Shown here piece by piece: positions 1 through 10,350 of a DNA stretch of 64,000 bases (the first letter of the stretch is position 1; every line of letters starts with the position of its first letter). The notes below the pieces were generated by a model that ran no database searches, had not been told where the DNA came from, and saw only the letters and a program-made list of their open reading frames with translations. The DNA is from Capra hircus (Eukaryota; Chordata; Mammalia; Artiodactyla; Bovidae). Position numbers and translations under genes: made by a program. Where the stretch lies: NCBI RefSeq assembly GCF_001704415.2, contig NC_030819.1, positions 87,083,272 to 87,147,271 of the forward strand. The letters are read 5' to 3'.

Positions 1-607
1 ATCAATAAGTAAATGTGAACACCATTAGAAAAATAGGCAAAAAAACATAACTAGCAATCACAAAAGAAGAAAAACAAATCATTGCAGATATGACAAATTT
101 TTAGTCTCTATAGTAGAAAAAAATATAGAAATTTTGCCAAATTGTCAAATATTAAAAGTACTAGCCCTCAATGTTTGAAATAAGCATTTCATGTGCATTT
201 TTATATTTGCTCTTAGTTGTGTATAGATATAGTGATACACATCTAGAATCCTAAGAAAACATATCTTTCTACACAGTGTGAAAATTCGTTATATGACAAT
301 GGTTTAGAATTCATTACAAAGTCAACGTAGTGGAAACAGTATGCCCAGAATATAGACACTAATGACATGCATTCTGTGTAGAGAATTTACAACAATAATA
401 AAGCTGACTAAAAGCTAGTTTGCTTTTATTATCACCACACACAGGCAATTTTAAACAATACCATTAAAAAAAAAAAAAAAAACCAGTACCAGTGATTTAA
501 ATATTCCTTGTCACCAGGTTGGCTTGCTTCTGTTGCTTAATCCTGGGACTCTATAGCTCTAAGAAATAAGAAATGTGTGCAAAAATATTTGATGAATTAT
601 ACTTATC
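1..607. other. Single-copy AT-rich spacer
   Basis: No reading frame of note, no RNA gene and no recognisable repeat apart from an A tract near 466-482. It looks like ordinary intergenic mammalian DNA. Confidence 0.6.
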
Positions 608-796
608 ACCCAATTTATTTTTTTATTTTTTATTTTATGTTTTTTAATTTTTTAAATTGAAATTTACTTATTCTAATTGGAGGCTAATTACTTTACAATA
701 TTGTATTGGTTAAGCCAGAAAGAAAAACACCAATACACTACACTAACACATATATGTGGAATTTAAAAAGATGGAAATGATAACCCAATTTATTTT
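608..796 (-). mobile_element. Short twin-primed (5'-inverted) L1 3' end with 14-bp target duplication
   Basis: The 14-mer acccaatttatttt occurs at 608-621 and again, exactly, at 783-796. Between the copies, 622-718 is the reverse complement of the ruminant L1 3' terminus (T-rich tail, then aattggaggctaattac and the tttacaatattgtattgg motif). From about 719 to 782 the sequence switches to the sense strand of the L1 3' UTR (aagccagaaagaaaaacacc, then the acacatatatgtggaattt motif). Two oppositely oriented L1 pieces inside one target duplication is the hallmark of twin priming during L1 integration. Only about 160 bp of L1 were copied, so nothing is coded. Confidence 0.85.
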
Positions 797-1139
797 AATA
801 TTAAAAGAACTATCCTAAATGCCTAATATTATAGGATTGATAAAATAAACATGGAACACTCATATTTCCAATTGCAGTGCTATTCTGTATTTGTTTACTC
901 GTAGTATATTGTTAAACCAAATGAAATACAGAACAAAATTTTTTAAATTTGTTTTTAAAGTATTTATATTATGTTAAATAAAATGTTACCAAACAATAGT
1001 TTAGTCACAATTCAATTTTAAATGTATTTTTTATTACAGTATAAGAGAGAAATGCCAAGAAAGATAAACAGGATCCATAATACCAGTTCTTTCCAACATG
1101 CACACATACACACACACACACATATATACTTTTTACTAG
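797..1139. other. AT-rich spacer with a short CA/TA microsatellite
   Basis: Single-copy in appearance. A CA-rich run at about 1101-1122 passes into TA steps. It is too short and impure to be more than a minor simple repeat. Confidence 0.5.
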
Positions 1140-1290
1140 AGCAGTTCTTTTCATACTTGACTGCATATTAAAATATCCTGAGGAGTTTTTATAATCATAA
1201 TATGCAGATTCTTCCATATCAAATAAGAATCCCAGGTTGGGACAAGGCATTTGTACTTTTAAAAATTTCTCAGTGGATCCAAATTTGAGC
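1140..1290. mobile_element. Possible ancient hAT-Charlie non-autonomous element (MER5B/MER58-like)
   Basis: The stretch has the layout of small eutherian hAT elements: a left end like agttctt...cttgactgcatatt, a middle with cctgaggag, gatgc-type steps, and a right half that loosely mirrors the left. Divergence is high and no terminal repeats are clean. The call rests on remembered family resemblance only. Confidence 0.35.
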
Positions 1291-1329
1291 CAAATTTAGA
1301 TCCAATCAACAGTAGAATTGTCATTCACA

Positions 1330-1445
1330 TGTAGTCCATGAACCTGCATACAGCAGAAGCAACCACCAGGAGCTGATTAGAAAGGTAGAATCTTGAGCCC
1401 CATTCACACCACTATTACCATTTTAACAAGATTCTTCGGTGATTT
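1330..1445 (-). mobile_element. MER5A-like hAT-Charlie fragment
   Basis: The order of motifs gtagtccatgaacc, agcagaagcaaccaccaggagc, gattagaaaggtagaatc, gagcccca and attttaacaag follows the MER5A consensus in reverse orientation. It is an ancient non-coding DNA transposon remnant present across eutherians. Confidence 0.5.
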
Positions 1446-2289
1446 AATTTAAGTCCAAGTAGCACTGATAGAGAACTGTTTCCATTTCTCCAAGGCAAGA
1501 CTTCATTGGAGTAAAGAGTTCTCAGTTTCAAAATGTAGAGATTTCTTAGAAACAGGTTTAGAAAGTAATGAATCTTCTTGCTCTTTGGAAAACAAATTAA
1601 ATCAGGATTTTTTTTTTTTCTTTTGTCTGAGAAAAAGAAATTTCCAGATTTTGGGTTCAATACTAACTTTCTTGATTGTCTTTTTTTTTTCAGATACATA
1701 TTAGCCAAATATATTTATAAGCTGAACTTCAGTAAATTTCCCTGTCTTTAGAAGAATTAGATTATATATCAGTTGTCCAGATCAAAAGAAAACCTGAGTC
1801 ACTCATACACATCGTTCTAGTTCCAGCTGTTTAAAAAACAAACTGCAAATGAGCAAAGTAAAAAAAAAAAAAAAAACAGAGCTTGGGGATGGGTATTAAA
1901 ATGAAACGAACTTTTAAATTGAAAAAATCAATTGCCGTACAAAGTATATCATGCAGGGAATACATTTGCATAATGGAAATTCAAGCCAACTTGAATAAAT
2001 GCAAATAACCCAGTATAATAACAACTTTATTAAGATAACAGCTACAACATATAGAAAATAAAGGCATTTCCCTCAGCCTTGAAATGGTATTCTCCTAATG
2101 GAAACCAGCATTATAAACTTTCAGTAACAGGAAAAATAAATAAATAATACACTGATTTTGCTTGTGCTAACATATTAATGAAAACTCAGTCTCTTAGCAT
2201 TTCTGCTGTAAGCATCAACACTGTTCTATGTGGTAGATGAAAGTTAAAACTGAATTCTGTATCATAAATCTTGATTAGTACTTCTGCGT
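1446..2289. other. Single-copy AT-rich spacer
   Basis: Short T and A tracts (1613-1621, 1681-1692, 1860-1876) but no recognised mobile element and no credible exon. The 97-residue frame on the minus strand across 1415-1708 has homopolymer-rich composition and no recognisable domain. Confidence 0.5.
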
Positions 2290-2460
2290 TTTTAAAGAAT
2301 TTTTTCCCTCCTTATTCACTGACTCCTCACCAAAACTCTATAATAGATGGATATCCCCATTTTAGAGAGAAACTGAAAGTATGAGTTATCTAGCATATTC
2401 AAGAGTATATGTCTGCAAGTAGTAGAATACACAGTAAAACTTTCATTCTGAGTTTTTCCC
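2290..2460 (-). mobile_element. MIR SINE fragment
   Basis: The core phrase tatccccattttagagag, followed by gaaactgaaagtatgag and then an imperfect 'ttcaagagtatatgtctgcaa' equivalent of the MIR core, identifies an old tRNA-derived MIR in reverse orientation. It is heavily diverged and non-functional. Confidence 0.6.
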
Positions 2461-3724
2461 ATATCAAAGCTTCTTCCCAAATAATCTAATTCTACTTATC
2501 TCAATATTTTCTTGTTTTTGAGAGCATATATGTGCCTGTACACACATACACACACATACTTTGGGGTAATTCTGGCCAAAACTCAGGTCACAGATAACCT
2601 GTTGTTAAACATATGAAGCCATGTATTAGTTGACATTTTCAGATTCTGATGCCTGTTGCCCATTTCCTGGAAACTGAATATGAAGAAATATGTTCTTCTT
2701 TGGTTTCATCCAAACAGGGTGAAATTCTGAGAGTCAGCATTGAATTCTATCTCTTACACAGATTGTTCTCAGTCACACTTACCCAAATTAGCAAGGAAAT
2801 GGTTAAGAATAAAATATTATTTATAATTATACAAAGTTAATTCTAAATGAAATTCTTTAATATAAATGTCAGGCACACCTCTTCAGGTGTGCCTGAACAC
2901 TTCCTATTATTTACCCTGTTTTATTTCCATTGTTACTTTTTTAGTTTGGAAAGTTATCAAGTATATTTTCATGGTGCAAACACAAGACATGTTAAACTGA
3001 TATATAAATATCTGGAAGACAGGTTAAAGTTTGTTTATTTAAACATGGTAGTCACAAAACTTCTCACTTATTTTTCTATAACTCATTTGGATTTCTTATA
3101 ATTTGTGCCAGTTCACTTTTTTCTCAAAGTGAAAAAAAATTAGGAATTCTAATCAACCTTGATGTTAACATCCTATTTAATAGTTTTGCATTTACTGAAA
3201 TCTTCACAGAAACAAGAAAACTCAAGGAGAAAGTGGAAATGTATTTAAAATGAATTAATAATACCAAATACAAATTAATAAACAACACAATTCCAAAAAA
3301 TGTCTATTCTAAAGAATTCATAATGGTTTATCCAAAACCATGTTATTTTCATTCAGCCAGCAGTATAATTACAAGATAAACAGGTATATTCTTCGGTATA
3401 TTTTCATTATTAGTAGAGTACACAATATCTTCCTTATTCTTTGAAGGTAATTGCAGGCATTGTATAATATATAACTGAAAACTAAGAAAACAAATAAAAT
3501 ACCTAGCCAGATGACTATTCATATATTTTTCTTAACTATGTTTTCTCTACTGCTTTGGATATATGTAATTTAATTTCAGATCAAACTAAGTTTTCAATCC
3601 AACCCATATTAAGTGGTGTGCCTTAGTAAAGATTAAATAAACATTTCTCATATGCATTATTAGTGTTAGAATATCATATACTAACCAACTAATTTTTTAA
3701 AAAAGAAAATGTATTAACTGTAAG
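2461..3724. other. Single-copy AT-rich spacer with one strong hairpin
   Basis: No element recognised. The only standout is the GC-rich inverted repeat at 2869-2896, listed separately. Frames of 63 and 84 codons at 2649-2840 and 2847-3101 show no known domain and no coding-like composition. Confidence 0.5.
2869..2896. repeat. Perfect 12-bp inverted repeat with 4-nt loop
   Basis: The left arm tcaggcacacct (2869-2880) and the right arm aggtgtgcctga (2885-2896) are perfect reverse complements around the loop cttc. The arms are GC-rich inside an AT-rich region, so the hairpin would be stable. No transposon ends or T-run terminator adjoin it. Function unknown. Confidence 0.9.
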
Positions 3725-3850
3725 TGAAAGTGAAGTTTCTCAGTCATGTCCGACTCTTTGCGACCCCATGGGCTGTAGCCTACCAGGCTTCTCAGTCCAT
3801 GGGACTTTCCAGGCAAGAGTACTGGAGTGGGTTGCCATTTCCTTCTCCAA
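3725..3850 (-). mobile_element. BovA-type SINE monomer
   Basis: It begins gtgaaagtgaagtttctcag, contains cgaccccatgggctgtag and caggcaagagtactggag, and ends atttccttctcc. This is the single BovA unit without a tRNA head. It is non-autonomous and non-coding, and was presumably mobilised by BovB, whose 3' end it shares. Confidence 0.85.
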
Positions 3851-3989
3851 TTAAATGTAAGAAGACATGTTACTTGTGACCTCCAAATGTAGCTCCTCCA
3901 ATAAATCATACTTCCAGTGTTTATTGCCTCATATACATAGCATTATCCTCTTGAGTATGACCTGACATGACACACTGCTTTTGACCTGT

Positions 3990-4150
3990 CCAAGACAGTA
4001 TGTGTGTCTCTGTTATTTCCAAAGTTGGATCATAAGAGGCCAAGTAGATTATACACAGATCTCTTGACATGCTTGTTCTAGGGGAAGCCAGCTACTTTAT
4101 AAGCCCTATAACCTGAATCCTACTATCCAATCATGCTGTGAGGAACCACA
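3990..4150 (+). mobile_element. Possible MLT1-type (ERVL-MaLR) LTR fragment
   Basis: Phrases such as ttggatcataagagg, gacatgcttgttctagggg and aagccagctactttataag, followed by ctgtgaggaacc, are in the order seen in MLT1 LTRs. Diverged and partial; a Bov-A2 lies just downstream. An alternative is unrelated single-copy DNA. Confidence 0.4.
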
Positions 4151-4185
4151 AACAAACCACAAGGAGAGAGAGAGTGGGGGAGAAG

Positions 4186-4481
4186 AGTGCTTGACTGCTG
4201 CTGCTGCTAAGTCTCTTCAGTCGTATCCGACTCTGTGTGACCCCATAGAGGGCAGCTCACCAGGCTCCCCCGTCCCTGGGATTCTCCAGGCAAGCATACT
4301 GGAGTGGGTTGCCATTTCCTTCTCCAGTGCATGAAAGTGGAAAGTGAAAGTGAAGTCGCTCAGTCCTGTCCGACTCTTGGCGACCCCATGGACTGCAGCC
4401 CACCAGGCTCCTCCATCCATGGGATTTTCCAGGCAAGAGTACTGGAGTGGGGTGCCATTGCCTTCTCCAAAGTGCTTAACT
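4186..4481 (-). mobile_element. Bov-A2 SINE (dimeric) with 11-bp target duplication
   Basis: Element at 4197-4470. Two BovA units in tandem are joined by the linker gcatgaaagtggaaag, with a (CTG)n tail at the 4197 side that marks the element's 3' end. Flanking copies agtgcttgact (4186-4196) and agtgcttaact (4471-4481) differ at one base, as expected for an older target duplication. Confidence 0.9.
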
Positions 4482-5606
4482 AGTACTTGACTAGTCCCGG
4501 GTTATTTAACCCATCCAAGACCAAGCACCTTAGTGAAATCTGAGTAAAGAAACATTCTTAGATATTAGTCCCAGGACACCTCCTGTGGGGAAGAACCCAG
4601 GAATCAGGCTGGCAGCCTCCAGATGGATGGCTGCCCCTGACTCACCTAACCCCTCAAACCAGATGAGTCTCAGACAGCAAAGAGCAGACCTGACAGCTCT
4701 CACTCTATCTGACATATGACATTCAGAATTTTAAGTATAACTGATATATAAATGAGCCAGAAAGATGCTCTCTGTATTTTGGCCCTTAGGTTGTTTTATT
4801 CTTCATGCAGGCTGAGAACTGCTCATTTGAAATCACTCCAGTGCCAAATTCAATTTTTTACAAATCCATTTGCTTTAAAAATAGCTCAAACCAGAAGATT
4901 TTTAACCATTTAGAGCCTTCCTGCTTTGCATTTCCCCTAAGAAATCTCACCCAACATCTGCCAGCCATAGATAAGATAAGCCTGTGGTTAAAAGTCTTGA
5001 AGATGCCACTGTTCTTTGGGGCTTTCTGACTCAGACTCTCCACTGTGCTTATCCTACAACATCACCCAGGTACTGTAGACACGGAACCGTTTTCAGGAGC
5101 GTTCACAGTCTCCTGCTGTGAGGGATTTTCCCCACAGGCAAACCTGTCAGAGCACAGCCCAGTAAAGCATGTATAGACCTCTTTCACCCCTTATTCTTTG
5201 ATCAGTCTCCAAATCCCCTAAACCCCCTACAGTAAAATTGCTTTCATTTTACCAAACTAAATATTGGGCTTTTTTGTTATGTAACAGTAAGAAATAACAG
5301 AAGCAATTTAAACCTTTTCCCTAAGGCATCCAAAGTCAATTGTAAAACAATAACTAACTGCTCTAAGAAATTTACCAAGTTGTATTTTATGCATTATTCA
5401 TGTTAATACATGTAAACTATGGTCCAAGGCTGAGATGGTAACATTCTTGAAATAATGTTACTTTTCATGTTCCATCATATCTTTCTGCTGCATGCAGTTG
5501 AAATCTCCCCACTAGACTTTTGTGATAGTGAACTATCATTTGTATGATTTATAATATTTTAGCGTTCAGTTACTTTAGTATTGAACCCTTTTATTTTACC
5601 CTCGTT
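4482..5606. other. Single-copy spacer, slightly GC-richer
   Basis: No recognised element. Several frames of 60-75 codons on both strands (for example 4805-5029) have no known domain. An LTR-like composition around 5050-5230 was considered but not supported by paired ends. Confidence 0.45.
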
Positions 5607-5810
5607 GGCTTCCCTGGTGGCTCAGATGGTAAAGAATCTCCCTGCAATGCAGGAGACCTAGATTCAATTCCCTCATCTGGAAGATCCTCTGGAGAAGGTA
5701 ATGGCAACCCACTCCAGTGTTCTTGCCTGGAGAATCCCATGGGCAGAGGTGCCTAGTGGGCTATAGTCCATGGGGTCACAAAGAGTCAGACATGACTGAG
5801 CAACTAACAC
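5607..5810 (+). mobile_element. Bov-tA SINE
   Basis: Full element: tRNA-derived head ggcttccctggtggctcag, pol III box-like gattcaattccc region, BovA body with ctccagtgttcttgcctgg, and tail catgactgagcaactaacac. Ruminant-specific, non-coding. Confidence 0.9.
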
Positions 5811-6004
5811 AGTCATATCTTTCTGAAGAACACTATGAGATGAAAAAACATTTTAGTAAGAACAGAAGGAATTTTCCCAAAATTTAACTTTCACTAATGC
5901 ACAATGTAAAATCACAACTGCAGTAGTCTTGCCCATCAAAGAAAAAAATCCAATTCTGGAACTAATCAACTGTTCCTAAATTGTTAATATTAATATTCTT
6001 TCTT

Positions 6005-6210
6005 GGACTTCCTTGATGGCTCAAATGGTAAAAGTGTTTGTTTACAATGAGGGAGAACCGGGTTTGATCCCTGGGTTGGGAAGATCCTCTGGAGAAGGAA
6101 ATGGCAATCCACTCCAGTACTACTGCCTGGAAAAATCCTATGGACAGAGGAGCTTGGTAAGCTACAGTCCATGGGATTGCAAAGATTCAGACACGACTGA
6201 GCGACTTCAT
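6005..6210 (+). mobile_element. Bov-tA SINE
   Basis: Diverged but full length: ggacttccttgatggctc head, gggtttgatccctggg internal promoter region, aaggaaatggcaatccac body and cacgactgagcgacttca tail. Confidence 0.88.
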
Positions 6211-6824
6211 TTTCATTTTTTTTCCTTATTTGTTTTCATTTACTTTTTGTAACTTTGTTTATTTGTAATACTTGCTTATTAACAAATAATACATTATTAA
6301 CTAATAATTTTTTAACAAATATATACTTGTTTATTAAACTTCATTAACAGGTAAGCTGTAGTAAAAAAACATAGAAAATATTGAAGCAAAAATAAAACTT
6401 GGAAAATTAAAACTTTATATCTGTAAATGTTTATAAATAAGAATTAACTTCTTTATAACTAAGAAAATTAGCTTTCCTTAAAATTAGAAATAGACTTCCA
6501 TATCATTATTTGCAGTATAAAACTCTCTGGTCTGCTGTGGGACCTTCATGTTCTATGTGAGCATCATCTGAGAACACTGATGTGAAGATTTTCTAATCAC
6601 ATATTTTTACTTGCAATATAAAGGAGAATTAAATAATAAGCCCTAAATATATGTGGCTAAATCATGTTTGAAGTTAAAGAAAATTTTTAAGCTTGCTTGA
6701 GAACTGAGCACATCTTCCCTGGCACTGGGCTAAGAGCAATCTACAAATCCATAGTAATTGACATATAGTTTTAACTCCACTCTACTCAGCCATGTGAGAA
6801 AACTTTCCAAAGAGCAGAGAAATT
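6211..6824. other. Single-copy AT-rich spacer
   Basis: Nothing recognised. A short phrase ctggcactgggctaagagc near 6720 may be the start of the adjoining MIR. Confidence 0.45.
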
Positions 6825-6950
6825 GATCTAAGGAAACCCAGGTTTTATTTCTGACTTTGTCACTTAACTTATAGAGTGATTTCATGAAAATTATATAACC
6901 AAACTGAGTCTTCATTTACTTATTTATAAAATCATATTGTAATAAAATCA
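6825..6950 (+). mobile_element. MIR SINE fragment
   Basis: Motif order matches the MIR 3' half: tctgactttgtcacttaac, then an actgagtcttcatttactt equivalent of 'gagcctcagtttcc', then ttataaaatcatattgtaat. Diverged. Confidence 0.5.
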
Positions 6951-7625
6951 GATGGTCATTTTCAGAAAAAGTTATAATTATCTGTTTTATATTAAGTGAT
7001 TTGTTATTTTAATGAATTATTATAGAAGTCCAAACAATATTGTATGAGTTTGAGAAGGAACAAAGATCTCCATTTTACTTACCAAGAAAGTTTGTCACAT
7101 GACCTAACACTTTCAGCAAAAGTGTTATATTCAGTTATGCCCTTTATAAGTCATTTATGGCATAATATCCAAGACGCACTGAATGGCAAAGAAACTGACA
7201 AAGCAGACTGCGATATCCATTTAGAAGCTTTAGAATCAAAGAAAATATAGTATCAATGTGACATAAAAAATTGTACCCAACTCAAAATATAAAATTCTAT
7301 TCAAGTTTAAAATATTAATTATGTTTTGATTTCATTTCAATCTTCTTAAAAGCATACAAAATAATTATTTCCTTCATTTTATCAGTATTATTATGGATAT
7401 TATTGGGTTATCAGAGAAGTGACAGTCAAATCTCTGAATCCATTTCAACCTTTCTCAATAAAAATTTTATTTCTGCATGTTAACTCCTGTAGGAAGATTC
7501 ACTTGGCTAATATTAATTTGAAAAGGTGATTACATTTGAAAAGGTGAAACAGATTAGATAATAATTATTAATTAGCATAAATTAGCATTTATAGAGCTAG
7601 TTAACTTTTTTGAATAGAATGATTG
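6951..7625. other. Single-copy AT-rich spacer
   Basis: No repeat recognised. The 68-codon frame at 7044-7250 has no family resemblance. Confidence 0.45.
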
Positions 7626-7674
7626 CTTACCTAAAGGTCTTTTTTATTTTATTTTTATTTTTTCTTACCTAAAG
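7626..7674 (-). mobile_element. Tail-only retrotransposition event flanked by 11-bp target duplication
   Basis: The 11-mer cttacctaaag is present at 7626-7636 and at 7664-7674. The 27 bp between them are T-rich, with A interruptions like a copied poly(A) tail read on the other strand. This is what remains when reverse transcription of an L1- or SINE-type RNA stops inside its tail. Slippage in a T-rich tract would not explain the 11-bp non-T repeat. Confidence 0.7.
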
Positions 7675-8139
7675 TTATTAAACATTTACTGTGGAATATC
7701 AAACATTAGGAACAGTCTATTCATGCACTTCCATGTCTCAGCTGGCATGGCTCCTGGGCCAAAGCTCAGAAGACCCAGGAGAACCTGGAGGACACTAGGT
7801 ATGGTCAATGAGTTCAGTCAAACAAGGTATGAAAAATAGAAGCCAGAAGTAGGTCAGACTGAGAGTTGTTTTTCAAAAAGACAAGATAAACACAAGTTCT
7901 GCCAACAAGTAAAATAGAACATTTAAGCTAGAATGAAGGGACAGAATCTAAAGCAAAAGCCATGGCAAGGATGCATCATGGTATGACAAAGTAAAGGTAT
8001 GAATTGAGAGGAACAGAAAGAAGATGTAAGTGCCAAAATGCCAGAAGTGAACAGACTGTAGGAGTAGAATCAGCATTCAAATGCATTTCATAAATTTTAA
8101 AGCACCATAAAATCTTAGTAATTATTAAGTGTAGGCATG
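7675..8139. other. Single-copy spacer
   Basis: No recognised element or exon. Confidence 0.45.
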
Positions 8140-8345
8140 TATATGCTCAGTCATATCTGATTATTTTGCAACCCTATGAACTGTAACTCTCCAGGCTCCT
8201 CCATCATGGGACTTTCCAGGCAAGAATATGTTAGTGGGTTGCCATTTCCTCCTCCATGAGATCTTTCCAACCCAGGGATCCAACCTGCGTCTCCTGTGTC
8301 TCCTGAATTGACAGGTGGATTCTTCAACACTAAGCCACCTGGAAG
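8140..8345 (-). mobile_element. Bov-tA SINE, diverged
   Basis: Antisense order: gctcagtcatatctgatt, caggctcctccatcatggg, caggcaagaatatgttag, then the tRNA-derived part aacccagggatccaacctg ending gccacctggaag. The 8-mer aattatta lies at both sides (8120-8127, 8349-8356) and may be the core of the target duplication. Confidence 0.82.
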
Positions 8346-8741
8346 TTCAATTATTAGATGCTATTGGTTAATTAAATTGTATGTTATGGCTCCAAATTAA
8401 TCTCAATTATTTATGAAAGCTCTGCTTTATTCCAGATTTACACTAATTCCTTTCCACCTGAGTCTTTTTAGAGATTAGTTAGCACTTACCTTGCCAATTT
8501 TTTCAGTCTCCATTCATTACTCACCCCACTACTATCCAACTTGCATCCCCATGACTCTACTGTGACAGTTCTCCATCAGGTCACCCATGACTTCTAAGTG
8601 ACTTTAATCGGGGGGGATCCTTAGCCCTGATCCTGCATGAGTGTCAAAAATAGTGTACCCATTTGACCACTCTTATCTTTGCTTAAACACTCCCCTTGCT
8701 AACTTCTATGCTATTAATGCTCCTATACCATTGACCATTGA
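8346..8741. other. Single-copy spacer
   Basis: No recognised element. A G run at 8610-8615 is the only compositional oddity. Confidence 0.45.
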
Positions 8742-8940
8742 CCGCTCAGTTGTGTCCAACTCTTTGTGACCCCATGGACTGTAGCCTGCCAGGCTCCTAT
8801 GTCCATGGGATTCTCCAGGCAAGAATACTGGAGTGAGTTGCCATTTCCTTCTCCAGGGGATCTTCCTAACTCAGGGATCAAACCCAGGTCTCCTGCATTG
8901 CAGGCGGATGCTTTATCCTCTGAGCCACCAGGGAAGCCCC
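8742..8940 (-). mobile_element. Bov-tA SINE
   Basis: Nearly consensus antisense copy from cgctcagttgtgtccaactc through ccaggcaagaatactggag to gagccaccagggaagcc. A 129-codon plus-strand frame runs through it and past it but is a by-product of the SINE. Confidence 0.9.
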
Positions 8941-9130
8941 TTATCAACACTCCTAATATGCCCCTTATTTTTCTTGTTGCTCCTTCTCTTTCTCCTTTGC
9001 TGACTCGGTCTTCTCAACACAGTCCTTACATGTCAAATCCCATTCCAGGCACTTTCTTCAGTCCTTTCCTCTTTTCACTCTGTACTCTCCTCACACCCTT
9101 TCACTCATCCCATGGTCTTCAGTTGCCAGG

Positions 9131-9154
9131 TATTTGTGTGTGTGTGTGTGTGTG
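9131..9154. repeat. (GT)n microsatellite
   Basis: Alternating TG for about 20 bp after tattt; a simple repeat. Confidence 0.9.
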
Positions 9155-9279
9155 ACTTTTACATATAAAACAGTAGCTGAGGCCTCCTAGGTCCAGGTTC
9201 ATATAATCAATTCACATTGTCCTCACCCACATGTCCCAAAGATACCCTAAACAGCCAGTTTAAAGCCAGCCCCCAGCAT

Positions 9280-10112
9280 CTCCCTCTCTGCTCTCTTCTC
9301 ATTGTTCCCTAGTGAGCAACACTCTCTTCCATCGAATTTTTCAAGGCAGAATCTTAAGGGTCATCCTTGGCTCTCTTCTGTTTCTCTACAGTCAGTCCAT
9401 CACTAAATGCAGTTGATTTTATCTTATAACTTTAAATATATCTTTCCCTCATTTCTATTTTTACCTGTAGTCCAAGTTACTATGTATAGTCTTTCATGTG
9501 GATGTAATGCTATAGCTTCCTAACAGGGGTTTCTCCAATCCACAGGAAAAGCATTTTTTAAAGCAACCTGTCCAGGTATTTCCTCTGCTTGAAACCCATG
9601 AGAAAAGTTCACCAACTCTAACTGACTCATAGGGTCCTGGGTGACCTACTTCCTGAGACCATCTCTGGCCTCTCACATTCCTCCCTTCTGCAATCTGTTC
9701 ACAAACCACACTACATTGTGTCTGCTGCATGAATACTCCATGTACACACCTATCATTGCCTTTGTGTCTGGTGCACTCATCCCCATTCTCTGCCATTCCC
9801 TAAATTAATTCCAGTTTATCTTTGGATCTCAGCCCCAGAGTTAATTCCTCAGAAAATCTTTCCTGGCCTGATCCTCCCAGGTTCCTCTAAAAGAATCAAG
9901 TCCCTCATATAGTCTCGTTACACCTTGAACTTTTCACACATAGTATTCACCACAGTGTATAAATGCAGGTATTTGTGTGACTGTAAACCCTGGGAGTAAG
10001 GGATGATACTGGTCTTTGATCACCCCTGCAAGTCCAATGCTAGATACAGGAGCCATCACAGAGTAGAGGTGCAACATTATCTGTTGAAAATTAAGTGCTT
10101 GAACTGAACCAG
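9280..10112 (+). mobile_element. L2 LINE, 3' region
   Basis: Successive phrases follow the L2 3' end in sense orientation: gtcatccttggctctcttc (9361), ctatagcttcctaacagggg (9511), tctgcttgaaacccatgag (9583), cctttgtgtctggtgcactc (9760), ttcctcagaaaatctttcc (9844), and the terminal block gtagaggtgcaacattatctg. L2 died out early in eutherian history, so the copy is strongly diverged. The 100-codon minus-strand frame inside it is incidental. Confidence 0.72.
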
Positions 10113-10129
10113 CCAGGTGAATATCTTTT

Positions 10130-10350
10130 CATCTTTTGAAGGTATTATGTTTTCCACAAATGAAATATTTCTAACTTTGTGCTTGTAACTCCATTCATGT
10201 TTGTATCATATTTATCATGCTGATGATGTACATGTATCTTTTTTCAACACAGGTTGTGAGTTCTTTAGCAGCCTGAGGTTAGAATCATGTCTTGTTCACT
10301 AATGTACACAGAGGCCTCTCACAGCACTAGGCATATCACAGGCTCACAGA
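10130..10350 (+). mobile_element. Second L2 3'-end fragment
   Basis: The block aggttgtgagttctttagc through tcttgttcactaatgtac and cacagcactaggcatatcac repeats the terminal L2 pattern a second time, in the same orientation, just downstream of the longer copy. Confidence 0.5.

Noticed and set aside
5040..5260. Possible LTR
   Set aside because: LTR-like composition, but no paired ends, no clear polyadenylation signal and no target duplication.
5607..5690. tRNA gene from the Bov-tA head
   Set aside because: The tRNA-derived head of a SINE, with no intact cloverleaf; the same head is repeated in many copies here.
8766..9155. 129-codon frame ending in a valine-cysteine repeat
   Set aside because: Made of an antisense Bov-tA, a short spacer and a GT microsatellite.
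9494..9796. 100-codon minus-strand frame
   Set aside because: Falls inside an L2 LINE in the opposite orientation, without any domain.
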